DNA of 64,000 nt from NCBI RefSeq assembly GCF_000472425.1, contig NZ_AXAI01000003.1, positions 2,156 through 66,155 on the forward strand, written 5' to 3'. Position 1 is the stretch's first letter. Every line of letters starts with the position of its first letter. Positions 17,529 to 27,000 of this stretch are shown here, in pieces. The notes under the pieces are model-generated. The model had not been told where the DNA came from, did no database searches, and worked only from the letters and a program-made list of their open reading frames with translations. The position numbers and the translations under genes were made by a program. Source of the DNA: Bradyrhizobium sp. Tv2a-2. Lineage in GTDB: Bacteria > Pseudomonadota > Alphaproteobacteria > Rhizobiales > Xanthobacteraceae.

Positions 17529-17729
17529 ATGGACCGCAGACCGCAAGATTGGATTGCAACCGCTCTTGAAGGATTTTTCGCTGACGAAGGGCGTGAGATG
17601 CACGGAGCCATGAAAGGCGCGCTCGTTGCCCAACTGGCGCTGGCCTGCGTGGGCATTCAAGGCGAAGTCGAAACTGAACCCTTTGAGAGGCTGCTGGACG
17701 GCGACTGCCTGAGCCGTGGGGCGAACTAG
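17529..17729 (+). CDS. Small hypothetical protein downstream of the coupling protein
   Basis: 66 residues from ATG 17,529, with GGAGAG about 6 bp upstream. The sequence (DRRPQDWIATALEGFFADEGREMHGAMKGALVAQLALACVGIQ) is amphipathic and helical with no motif I recognise. It starts 83 bp after the coupling-protein stop in the same direction. Real but uncertain. Confidence 0.4.
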   Translation: MDRRPQDWIATALEGFFADEGREMHGAMKGALVAQLALACVGIQGEVETEPFERLLDGDCLSRGAN

Positions 17730-17859
17730 ATTTCTGGATTTCACACCCGCGGGACGGCTGCCAAAGAGAGGGTCGACGGCTGCCGCGGCGAATGACTACC
17801 TTGCGTCACGGCGCACAGCCCGTGCTTCCCGTCATCGGCCACAAAGAGAAGATTTGGTC

Positions 17860-18459
17860 TCACGACGAAACGCGTTGACGTTGCGCTGCACTGCCGGCGG
17901 CGCCGCGAGATTGTTCGCTCTGTTCTGGAGCCCGGCTGGTATAAACTGTGGGTGGTTGCGCGTTGATATCGCTGCCCGAGCCTTGCAAGAACCGATCGCG
18001 CCTTAGAGATTCAAACCCGTAGCAAGCGAGCGCGATCACGCGAGGGATTGGGCCTAGCTTGGCATAGGTTGCAATTTGCCTTCTGCTTCTGCCTAGCAAG
18101 GCTGCGGCTGCTTCTTGGGTAAGCCTATTCCGCGTCAGGAAATCCACGAATTCTTTGGGCGTCCAGCTTTCCTGCGCGAGGGATAGGATGTTGTCTGCCG
18201 ACATCATCAAATCCGCATTGTCACTCCACGCCACCGCGTCGCCATCTTCGGCAAGAGCGCCACTCAGAAAGAAACTCTCATCTCTAAGGGGACGGAAGAC
18301 CTTATAGCTGAAAATTGCTGGACTAACGTCGACGAAGTCTTCACGTCCAGCCCGAGGACCCTCTGCCCACTTAACCCGAAGCACAAAGTCATGGAGCGGC
18401 TGGACACTTGCCATCCGAGGGAGGGGGATTCCGCTATCAACGATGTCATTCCCGCTCAT
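17860..18459 (-). CDS. DUF2442-like protein with helix-turn-helix
   Basis: 199 residues. The N-terminal part (LHDFVLRVKWAEGPRAGREDFVDVSPAIFSYKVFRPLRDESFFLSGALAEDGDAVAWSDNADLMMSADNI) matches the DUF2442 theme, and the next segment (TPKEFVDFLTRNRLTQEAAAALLGRSRRQIATY) is a clear helix-turn-helix. DUF2442 proteins often follow a DUF4160 gene, as here (14-bp overlap with the upstream stop). Such pairs are widespread in mobile DNA and are often treated as toxin-antitoxin-like, without firm proof. Confidence 0.75.
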   Translation of the reverse strand: MSGNDIVDSGIPLPRMASVQPLHDFVLRVKWAEGPRAGREDFVDVSPAIFSYKVFRPLRDESFFLSGALAEDGDAVAWSDNADLMMSADNILSLAQESWTPKEFVDFLTRNRLTQEAAAALLGRSRRQIATYAKLGPIPRVIALACYGFESLRRDRFLQGSGSDINAQPPTVYTSRAPEQSEQSRGAAGSAAQRQRVSS

Positions 18460-18688
18460 TGAGCCTTCTCCACTCTGATACTAAGACGGCCAGGTTTTCT
18501 GGCTTTGCGGCCCATTCTCTGGCTTCAGCTAGATCCCTTTTCGACGCCCTCCCCGCGATGATTTCCAAGCTCACTATATCGATGGAAGCTCTGGAATCCG
18601 GCCCCTTTAGGTGGAAGTGCGGAGGATTATGATCCCCCGGATAAACGTAGACCTTACAATTACTTAAGGGAGCATCAACGCTCGCCAT
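18446..18688 (-). CDS. DUF4160-domain protein
   Basis: 80 residues from ATG 18,688 (AGAGG upstream); the longer open frame to 18,790 has low-quality N-terminal sequence. The VYVYPGDHNPPHFHLKG segment, with the HNPPHFH signature, and the AREWAAKPENLAVLVSEWRRLNE tail are diagnostic of DUF4160. It is the first gene of a two-gene unit with the DUF2442-like protein, and an inverted repeat lies in its promoter region. Confidence 0.85.
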   Translation of the reverse strand: MASVDAPLSNCKVYVYPGDHNPPHFHLKGPDSRASIDIVSLEIIAGRASKRDLAEAREWAAKPENLAVLVSEWRRLNERE

Positions 18689-18711
18689 GTTGCCTCTATA
18701 ACGTAAGGCTA

Positions 18712-18726
18712 GTGCAATAGTTGCAC
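18712..18726. promoter_or_regulatory. Inverted repeat upstream of the DUF4160-DUF2442 pair
   Basis: GTGCAA-tag-TTGCAC, with another TTGCAC half-site at 18,753-18,758. It lies 24 bp before the DUF4160 start, a position suited to autoregulation by the helix-turn-helix of the DUF2442-like partner. Confidence 0.45.
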
Positions 18727-18848
18727 AAGAGCAATAACAAATTGTGAAATGATTGCACAGGAAGAGCGATTCGGCGTGGATGGTGCACAACCTTAGCGGC
18801 TAATTCGACCCTGCCAATATCCATCTGCAAGAGGCTTGTTTGTATAAG

Positions 18849-18904
18849 CTTATAAGTCAATAATGTATAGACACGGCAATTAAGCCATTTACAAGGAGTT
18901 ATAG
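18849..18904 (+). promoter_or_regulatory. Shared upstream block of copy B: CTTATAAG palindrome and leader
   Basis: CTTATAAG (18,849-18,856), GGCAATTAAGCC, and TTACAAGGAGTTATA precede the GTG start exactly as in copy A, with the same 48-bp spacing from the palindrome to the start. AAGGAG at 18,893-18,898 is the ribosome binding site. Confidence 0.6.
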
Positions 18905-19459
18905 GTGCCTATGGTTACGATCTCAAATGTGAATTTCTCTCGTCTACAAAGCCACGCCACGCCGCTTGTCGACGACCTGGACAGCGTCCTGGCCAAGATC
19001 CTGGATGTTTACGAAAGGGCCGTCGGTTCCAAGGCTGCACCGACCTCGATCGGAGAGGACCAGGATCTTTCGGTCAAAACCTACCCGACCGAGAACCCGC
19101 CCCTGCTGACATATACGAGCCTCAGCAATGTTCTGATCGACGGCAATAGCTTCGACAAGAAGTACTGGAACCCGGTGCTGTTCGAGATGATCCGCTTGGC
19201 CGCCGCCGCTATGGGGATGGAAAGCCTGAAGCCGCACCTCGACGTGAACTACAAGGAGGGGGAGCACACCGGTTTTGGTGAGTACATCAAGGAGGCCGGC
19301 ATTACTGTGCAAGGCCGTGACGCGAACCTCTGCTACCGCTCAATCATCAAGGTGGCCAAGGCAGCCAAAATTCCGGTCACCATCGACTTCTATTGGCAGG
19401 AGACGCCCAAGGCGGCGCATCCTGGCCGCGCCGGCCGCTTTGTGTACGACGGCAAGTGA
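18905..19459 (+). CDS. Conserved protein of unknown function, copy B of the inverted pair
   Basis: 184 residues from GTG 18,905 (ATG two codons later is possible). About 155 of 184 residues match copy A at 6,426-6,980, including the whole C-terminal third. The differences cluster near residues 38-50 and 95-115. The family is not recognised. The conserved upstream block and terminator show that a complete expression unit was duplicated, not only the coding part. With copy A it brackets 12-13 kb that contains the transfer genes. Confidence 0.8.
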   Translation: MPMVTISNVNFSRLQSHATPLVDDLDSVLAKILDVYERAVGSKAAPTSIGEDQDLSVKTYPTENPPLLTYTSLSNVLIDGNSFDKKYWNPVLFEMIRLAAAAMGMESLKPHLDVNYKEGEHTGFGEYIKEAGITVQGRDANLCYRSIIKVAKAAKIPVTIDFYWQETPKAAHPGRAGRFVYDGK

Positions 19460-19477
19460 ACAAGAGCGCACTGCTCT

Positions 19478-19512
19478 CAAAGGGCCTCGGCTTAGCCGGA
19501 GCCCCTTGTTTC
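19478..19512 (+). terminator. Rho-independent terminator of copy B
   Basis: GGGCCTCGGCTTAGCCGGAGCCCC hairpin region followed by TTGTTT, about 20 bp after the stop; it corresponds to the terminator of copy A. Confidence 0.7.
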
Positions 19513-19591
19513 GCGTTCCGGATCGACACGAATTTTCGGTCGACGACTTCATGTAAGCCTGAAGGCCAAATCCGTCCTTATAAAAGGCAAC

Positions 19592-21649
19592 TCATTCTTC
19601 CAAAGCCTTGAAAACCGCGTCGGGTGCGTCTTTGTAGAACTCAATATTGATCTTCGTCCAAAGCTCGTCGGGAAGATCGTTTAGCTGCCGGCGAGCAGAA
19701 ACAGGCATCAATATCGTTTGCGCTTGCTTCTCGATTGCCAGCTCAGCCAGTTGCACTGCGTTCGATACCGTTTCTAGCGAACCTCCAAGACTTGCAGATC
19801 CAACCAAGATTGTTCCGCCTCGGGTGTTCCGACCGAGCAGTGATCCACATAATGCGGTCAACACGGCAACGCCAAGTCCGGCGCCGGATTTGTCAGCATC
19901 GATCGCGCGCAATTGTAGCGTGAACTCTTGTTCTCGCGGATCGCGGTCGCCGACCAAGTTACGAGCTTGTGCAAACAGGATTTGCTCGCCTACCTTTACG
20001 CTCTCGCGGAAAGGAGGAGGTGCAGGCTGATTGAGGATACGCACACCCGAACCAGGTTGATGCGAGACTTCAATACGGTACAGACCGGCACCGGCCTCCC
20101 TTGACCCCGAGGCGATAGCCCAAATCTGACCTGGTGGGAGTGGATCGCTTTCGATCGCCTGGTCGGATCGAAGTTCAGGCGTCGCGACAAACGTCTCCAC
20201 GCCCTCAAGGCCCAACGTGTAGCTGAAATGCGTGTTACGAAACTCGCTCTTGAACACGCGCCGTTGTTGTTCCTTCACACGTCGCCTCGCCTCAAGCGCG
20301 AGCCGCACAATCCATTCTAGGTCGGCATCAGGAATTTGACTGGTCGAGCTTGGATAGAGAAGCTTTGCGAGCCCGCTCACCGTCTTGCGAACGGCTTCGA
20401 TATCGCGACCCGACAACGCACCACCGAAATGGACCCGGCCATCTAGAATGCCAGCGCGGGAACTATTGCGCAGGCGAGTAAAGCACTCAGAAAGAAAGTC
20501 CGAAACAAGACCAAAGTGGTCTGTCAAATGGCGCCGAGGGTCGAGCTTTGGAAAGTCCCAACCCGGAGCATATGCGTGGAGACGATCCATGAACGCGGTA
20601 TCATCACGCATTTCTGGAGGAAGCGGCGCGAGCAAATGCCCGACCCTTTGGGCTTGGTCAAGATCCATATCCAGATTACCGACCAGAACGACCCCACCTT
20701 CGGCTCTAATGGAATCCTTACCTCGCGAGAATTCCCCAGAGGCCATGTAGCCCTTCATTATGTTCACGCCATCCTTTGAATCAAAGGAGACGCCAGCTAT
20801 TTCGTCGAAACAAACAACATCGTATTGGCATACGAGTCCTCGCTGCCCGGAGGCCATATTGACAAACATGCGAGCGACGGTGGCCTTCCCCCCAGATATA
20901 AGGTGCGCATAAGGCGATACCTGCTGGAACAAGTGGCTCTTGCCGGTGCCGCGCGGGCCAAGCTCGACAAGGTTGTAGTTCCGCTCCACGAACGGGACCA
21001 TTCGCAGCAACGCAACGCGCTTAGCTCGTTCATCAAACTCGCTCGGCTCAAACCCAGCCGAGCGGAGTAAGAAATCGACCCAATCACTAGTCGATTCAAA
21101 TTTCGAGCGCCCTTCGTAAAACGTATCAAGGACGTCAGCCCGCGACATTTGGATTGGACGAAGCGCCTCAATTCCGAACGGTCGACCGTTCTTTTCCTCG
21201 GCAATGACGCTGTCGTATGTGAGCGTCACTTCGGCGTAGAACCCATCAATCAGAATGCGATCATTTTCTTCAACTATATTATCGGGGATGCGAACGTCGC
21301 GCAGAGCAAGGCTGGGTAGCTCAGCGATGTAGCAGGCGTTCTTCGCGTCCAGGCGGGCGCGCACACTATCAATGATGCGGACAGATCCTTTTCGATAGGC
21401 TTCGTTTTTGAAAACTTCCTCCTGGCCGGTGCGCACGCACCGGTCCTTCAGTTGCTTCTCGACGATTTCAAGCCCTTCTTTGATTTCTTGTTCGTCTATG
21501 GACGCACAGTAACGACCAAGCAAAAACTCCACGACGTAGGCCGGTACTGGGTACGCCTTGGAATAGCGCCGGACCAAATCCTTTCGGACAATGAAACCCT
21601 CAAAGGCGCTCGCGCCCAAATGGTCAAGCCGATCGAGTTCTAGAGTCAT
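19592..21649 (-). CDS. brxL: BREX protein BrxL (Lon-like protease/ATPase)
   Basis: 685 residues, last gene of the BREX operon. An AAA+ domain has Walker A GPRGTGKSHLF (about 232-242) and VVCFDEIAGVSF Walker B. The C-terminal domain resembles the Lon protease (AGLGVAVLTALCGSLLGRNTRGGTILVGSASLGG...SNAVQLAELAIEKQAQTILMPVSARRQL); the usual GPSAG serine block reads KSGAG here, so protease activity is uncertain. In type I BREX, BrxL is an ATP-dependent DNA-binding multimer needed for defence. Its start overlaps the pglZ stop by 4 bp. Confidence 0.93.
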   Translation of the reverse strand: MTLELDRLDHLGASAFEGFIVRKDLVRRYSKAYPVPAYVVEFLLGRYCASIDEQEIKEGLEIVEKQLKDRCVRTGQEEVFKNEAYRKGSVRIIDSVRARLDAKNACYIAELPSLALRDVRIPDNIVEENDRILIDGFYAEVTLTYDSVIAEEKNGRPFGIEALRPIQMSRADVLDTFYEGRSKFESTSDWVDFLLRSAGFEPSEFDERAKRVALLRMVPFVERNYNLVELGPRGTGKSHLFQQVSPYAHLISGGKATVARMFVNMASGQRGLVCQYDVVCFDEIAGVSFDSKDGVNIMKGYMASGEFSRGKDSIRAEGGVVLVGNLDMDLDQAQRVGHLLAPLPPEMRDDTAFMDRLHAYAPGWDFPKLDPRRHLTDHFGLVSDFLSECFTRLRNSSRAGILDGRVHFGGALSGRDIEAVRKTVSGLAKLLYPSSTSQIPDADLEWIVRLALEARRRVKEQQRRVFKSEFRNTHFSYTLGLEGVETFVATPELRSDQAIESDPLPPGQIWAIASGSREAGAGLYRIEVSHQPGSGVRILNQPAPPPFRESVKVGEQILFAQARNLVGDRDPREQEFTLQLRAIDADKSGAGLGVAVLTALCGSLLGRNTRGGTILVGSASLGGSLETVSNAVQLAELAIEKQAQTILMPVSARRQLNDLPDELWTKINIEFYKDAPDAVFKALEE

Positions 21650-24006
21650 ACGCGCTCTCCAACACGGGTGGCACGCGCATCAATGACGCTACCGTGCCGA
21701 TCGATGACTACGACGAGAACGGGATCTCCCTCTTCTATCTCGTCAGAAACCGTTAAGCGGGCTCGCGCTCCTTCGATTGTTGACGCAACATCGACCCGGG
21801 AAGCTGGATCGCGCTCTTTGCGACGAACTTCGACAGTGAAGTCTGTCCCTTCACCGCTAAGCTCGACGGTCAAGCGCAAGCGCCGCCAGCTAATTGAGCT
21901 AATACGCAAAGTGCCTGCGACCGCGGTCTCACCTCCAACGGCAATATCGGGAATCACACATTCCTGCGGCGAGAGGCCGCCGTGGGAATAGACCTCGCCG
22001 GCGCGAAATGCCTCTGCGCCTGGAGGCACGGCGATCCGAACAGAGCCATCCCAATGCCACGGCAGGAAAGATAGCTCGGCAGTGGCTTGTTCCTGAAGAA
22101 TCGCGGCCCGCGAGCCCTTCGCGATCACCGCCGAAGGCGGCAGGCGTACCACCTCAAAGCCGCCCGGCATCAGGAGCCAACCGTGATCAGTCACAATCCG
22201 TACGCGAGACCAGCCGGCCGCCTTTAGCGCCTTCGCGTACCCGGCGATGCGAGCGAGTTCGGTGTCGAGTTGGCCAGCGAGCCGCAAGCCCATGTTGTGG
22301 CCATCATTGTCGATGTTACCGCATTCCGCATATCCGATCGACGTTGGCCTTTCCGGTGGTAGCGCTTCGTTGCGATTGAGGACCTGAATGCCACGCGCGA
22401 GCATGGCTTTCCTGAGGACGTCGATACTTGCTGGCTTCCCAGAAGATGCTTCGAGCGGCTGAAAAGCGTCCACCTTGCCCTTTCCGGCAATGCTGTCTCC
22501 CACCGGCGTAACCAATGGCTTTGCCGTGGCCGTAAGGCTGGGAACGGGTGAAAGTCTCCATGTGAGCGATGCCGCGACACTGGCGTTGTTCAACAGCTCA
22601 GCAACCTCATGGCCGAGATCCATGCGCAATCCATCAACAAAGAGCACGAGAGTGCCCGCCTCGATCGCGAGTGGATGCGGCCGGGCAGCGTTGCCGGCCG
22701 CCTCCACCGCGGCTCGAAATCGTCGCGCCAGCGGATCGACCCACGGACGATAGAGAGCCCCTGCGGCCCGCGCGACGACATCTTCGCGCGTTCTCGCTGC
22801 TGCGATCGTCTCAATCAGCGCCCTATCGACTCGCCATCCCTCTTCGCAATAGGCGGTCGCAATCGCGGTAAGGTCATCGCCCAGCAGAGCCGTCTCAGTT
22901 GCTGCCGCCAAACGCGTAAGCGGTTCGAGTGCTCGAGCAAGTGGCGCTTCGCCGAGCTTTGCCCAGAGCGTATCGCGGCGGGCTCGGTGACGCTCTTCCA
23001 GCGCGATGACTTTCGCTGCTGCCTCGCGGCTCGGAAGCTGCGCGATTGCGCTGAGCTCCTGCGTTAGAATCTTCTCGGCGAGCGCATTGTCATGCGGGCT
23101 TGTGACAGGATCACCCTCTTCCAATCCTCCGAGAAGATTGCCTTGCTTAGGGCTGGTCGCTTCACGAATCCGCTCGCAGACCGAACGGAACTGGTGGGGC
23201 TCCGCGGCAAGTCGATTCCACACGCGAACCCATGCGCCAGACCGGCGCGCCAAACGCTCGATTGCCGTCTGGAGTGCTCCCTTTTGCTCAAGGTCGATTC
23301 TGTAGTCTCGCTCGATCTGATCCCGGAAGGCACTCCACGCCGCGCCGGCCATGCCGGCGCGTACGGCATCCGGATCGGCAATCCACCGCAAGAGATCGCG
23401 CTCTTTGTCCTCGACCAGCAAGCTGTCGAAATCGTCCGCGGACAGACGTTTCTGACGCCAACCATCGAGCGGGAGATCGAGAAGGCCCGCGAGTGCGCGG
23501 CGGGCGGATTCGTCGGTGCGGGAATCGGTCGAGACATCGAGCCCTAATCCCTGGTCGGGATCGCGCAGGAAAGTCGCTACCGTCCAATCGCGGGCCTGAC
23601 GGCGCTGACGAAAGACGTCGCCGCGATACTGCATGTCAACGAGCATCTGGGCGCTCTTCGTGAGAGTGAGCGGCTCACGCAAATCGCGCCATGAAATGCC
23701 CGGCAAGAGGACGACCGAATGAGCTGCGCCGACGACAACACCTTTCAGATCTGGTGCATCCGACGCCTCGACGACGCAGCGAATCCAGATAGCCGGTCCG
23801 ATACCATCGTCTGGCGCATAGTCACCGAGTGCGTACAGCCCCACGTGCTGCAAGGCGAGCCGACGGCGAAGGTCGGCGAACGCAGAAAACCATTGTCGTT
23901 CAGGGTCAGGCCAGATCAGCGCCGCGGGCCATTCCTCGCCGGCGAAGGTCTGGGAGGCGTCGATGAGGGTGCGGGCAAGACCTTGAATAAGGGTGCGGTC
24001 GCTCAC
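21646..24006 (-). CDS. pglZ: BREX alkaline phosphatase-superfamily protein PglZ
   Basis: 786 residues. The phosphatase-like core shows GTLVLFVDGLRMDLGHEVAELL (about 448-470), with the first metal-binding Asp, and RVRIVTDHGWLLMPGG (about 598-613), with the D-H-G metal ligands. PglZ is the hallmark of all BREX systems and pairs with the PglX methyltransferase. Start and stop each overlap the neighbouring BREX gene by 4 bp (ATGA), showing tight translational coupling. Confidence 0.95.
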   Translation of the reverse strand: MSDRTLIQGLARTLIDASQTFAGEEWPAALIWPDPERQWFSAFADLRRRLALQHVGLYALGDYAPDDGIGPAIWIRCVVEASDAPDLKGVVVGAAHSVVLLPGISWRDLREPLTLTKSAQMLVDMQYRGDVFRQRRQARDWTVATFLRDPDQGLGLDVSTDSRTDESARRALAGLLDLPLDGWRQKRLSADDFDSLLVEDKERDLLRWIADPDAVRAGMAGAAWSAFRDQIERDYRIDLEQKGALQTAIERLARRSGAWVRVWNRLAAEPHQFRSVCERIREATSPKQGNLLGGLEEGDPVTSPHDNALAEKILTQELSAIAQLPSREAAAKVIALEERHRARRDTLWAKLGEAPLARALEPLTRLAAATETALLGDDLTAIATAYCEEGWRVDRALIETIAAARTREDVVARAAGALYRPWVDPLARRFRAAVEAAGNAARPHPLAIEAGTLVLFVDGLRMDLGHEVAELLNNASVAASLTWRLSPVPSLTATAKPLVTPVGDSIAGKGKVDAFQPLEASSGKPASIDVLRKAMLARGIQVLNRNEALPPERPTSIGYAECGNIDNDGHNMGLRLAGQLDTELARIAGYAKALKAAGWSRVRIVTDHGWLLMPGGFEVVRLPPSAVIAKGSRAAILQEQATAELSFLPWHWDGSVRIAVPPGAEAFRAGEVYSHGGLSPQECVIPDIAVGGETAVAGTLRISSISWRRLRLTVELSGEGTDFTVEVRRKERDPASRVDVASTIEGARARLTVSDEIEEGDPVLVVVIDRHGSVIDARATRVGERV

Positions 24007-27000
24007 GATGTTCTGCCCTGGTCTTCCAAAACCGGTTCAGACAGAGCACCGGATACCGCTCCCGCTTTGGTCTCCCGAGCGCTCTGCTTGAACGCGCGCG
24101 TGTAGTGGAGGTCGTTGTAGCGACGCCCTTTAAACTGTGGTCCACCGGCAAAATCTGTCGTGTCAACGTCATGATCCTCGGCCCAGAACCAAGGGAAATC
24201 CCCCTTCTCCAGTTTTGGTTCAGCACCCCGGTCGGCACCAGCGTGTTTCTTCACGCGCGGCGTGACTCGCAGTATACAACCGTCCCTCCGCGCGGAATTC
24301 TTCGGCTTCGCGGTCAGGAAAGGACGAATGTTGAGGCGAATGCCATCGTCGATGTCCGGCTCCCAGCCGATCGACTGGCGATGCAGCGGCTTCCAGCGCA
24401 CGAAAATGTCGTACGGCGGATCACCCTCGATGATCTTGGTCAGCTCGCCGCGAAGATGCTCGGCCGCAAGCAAACGGTCTTCCGCACCCGCTTCACCTGC
24501 GGCGAGGGCGCGACGTTGGGCTGCGATCCATTCACCTAGATAGCTGTCGCGCAGCTTTTCAAGGAGGCGACGGCCAGCGCCATTAGCTTCACACAGCCGA
24601 TGGTAGTTGACGAGGGCGGAAAAGCCGCCGCGCACACCGTCCCAGATGTGCCAGACAAATGGGGTTTGATGGAATAGCTTGCAATGTCCTTCAAAAAACT
24701 CGTCGGCGAGCCACGTACCGAGGTCGGTGGCCTTCGCCGCTTCCGCCGTGAGCAATTCGCGGATGGTATCCTCGGCGTAGTCCGGTCCCCAGACTGCACG
24801 AATCAGGTCGCGCAAACGCGTCGCCGCGTCGGCCTCACCACCAAGCGCGGCCAGGGGGACGATACCGTCGGTATCGATGACGCCTGATCGATCCACCTCG
24901 TCCGGCGCAGGGGCCGCCGGGCAATCCATGAACGACGAACCGGTTTGGCGCGGCCAGCGATAGTTGAGCAGCCGAGCGACGACGACTTGCAACGGATGCT
25001 CGGCCATGCCCGGACGGACGCCATACGGCGTCACCAGGCGTGGATTGGTGGCGCCACTTCTTGAGACGTTCGGATCAGCGCTGCCACGCGGGTGGCCGTC
25101 GAAGTACCACTGAGTCGGATCGTTCGAACGTGGTTTGGGTAAGCCCTTCGGAAGCTCAACGGCAGCGACCTCCTTCCAGTGGGTGAGATCGAAAGGAATT
25201 TTTCCGAAGTACCCATTGTCGACGCTAGTCTTCGCGTTGATCTTTCTTAGCTCGGTGCGAAATTGAGGAGACACAAAGAATGCGTACAGCGCTTCTAGAT
25301 TTGACGCTTCCTTTGGCACAACAACCGGTGAGGAATTAGAGAATTTAGTCCCGCCAAAGATTGTGAGGGGCAAATTGTTCATTTGCCCGAAGGCGAGCCC
25401 CCTTTGACCCCAGGCTGCCTCGCCGCGAACCGCAGCAGATTCAAAACCACCCTGCAATAAGGACCAGCGAAGGACGTAATGGCATCCTGCGTATTCTGTC
25501 GTTTCGTGAGGCGGATATTGTATGAACTCCCAACCTTTCCGAAGGCTGCCGTATTCCCAGAAACAAAATACAGTTCGCGCCGAATCGCCCGGCGAAATCC
25601 CCTGATAACAATCGGCATACTTTGACAATCGCGTGCGTCCAGTAAGATCCTCCAGGCCAATCATCGAATCAGGATTTGTCAATTGGCTCGCTTGAGCAAC
25701 GGTCACCAACTCGATGTTTGGTAGCTCGGCCGCTTTTTCTGAGGGCAAGTGCTGCCCCGCTAAATTGAGTCCAGAGTAATGTGCTTTGGCCGTTGGCGCG
25801 ATGTTTGATCCAACAGTCAGTAAGGTGATCGCTGCCCACCAATTCATATCTTGGAAGGCATTCTTATCGAGCAACGCGAGAAAATTTATGGTGCTCGTGC
25901 AGAGCAAGCTTACTCTGAAGTCTTTGAAAGTTACCTGCGCGAGCCAATTTTGTGGGGTAACCACGCCGTAACTTCCACCTTCGGAACAGAGTGCCAAGAG
26001 CCTTAATACGAAGACGTTCGCAATATCCGCTCTCGCTTCTTCAAATGTCCTCTCGATATATTCCTTGAGCTCACGCGAAAATTTTCCGTTTCCCAAATAC
26101 GGAACATTGGTGGCTGCCAATGTGTACCGCCGGCCCAGCAGTTCCGCTGCTTTGGCAATCCCATGCGCCGTGACCGCAATCTCGTGTACCTCAGCTGTTG
26201 CTGTTGCCGCTCCAGCCTCCAACAGGCGATCGAGCACTGTGCCGAGCTTGTCGATGCCAGTTGCGTACAAAGGACCGAATGCCTGCTCAAGCGTTCGGCG
26301 CGGATCGATCAAACTTCCAAGCTGTGGAGCTTGTTCGAAGAGATGATAAAGGGCTGCAAGTTCACCACGATGCGCAGCCGAAGCGGTAGCTCCTAAGGGA
26401 GTTCTATCGGTCCCAAGAGGATCAGTTTTTCCGGTCCAACCTTCGGCATCGGCGATCTTCTCTGCGAGATCTAAGAACGCCGCTTTACCCAGTCCGATAG
26501 CCAAGCCCGAGCAAGCGAGATTCAGCTGCGGCAGTTGCTCCGGACCGCCAAGGCGCTTCCAGCTTGCGAGCGCAAGAGCGAACGCGGCTATCTGCGTACA
26601 GCGTGGGTCAATTTCCAGACCGAAGAGGTTCTCGGCAAGAACCGCCCTCACAGCGGCGCGCTCATCAAGCCCTTCCTCGGCACAGCGGAAGGCGATCAAG
26701 ATCGACAACGCGAACACGAGAAAATGCCCCGATCCCATGCAGGGATCGAGGATCGTCACGTCCCTCGCCGCCTTAGGCCAGCCATCGAAGGCGCCGGCCG
26801 CCGGCCTCCAAGGACCGGTCGCGGTCTCGTGCGTCTCGTCCTGGTACGGTTCGCGCACGAAGCGGAGATAGGTCCAGCGATAGCCGGGCGGACTGGTCTT
26901 CTGTCGCAGATCCTCTTCCGTCTCGGCCCCCGCCGCCAATGCCGGATCCGCGACCAAGACCTTGCCGGCCCACCAGGCGCCGAGCGTGTTCTCCAGCAGA

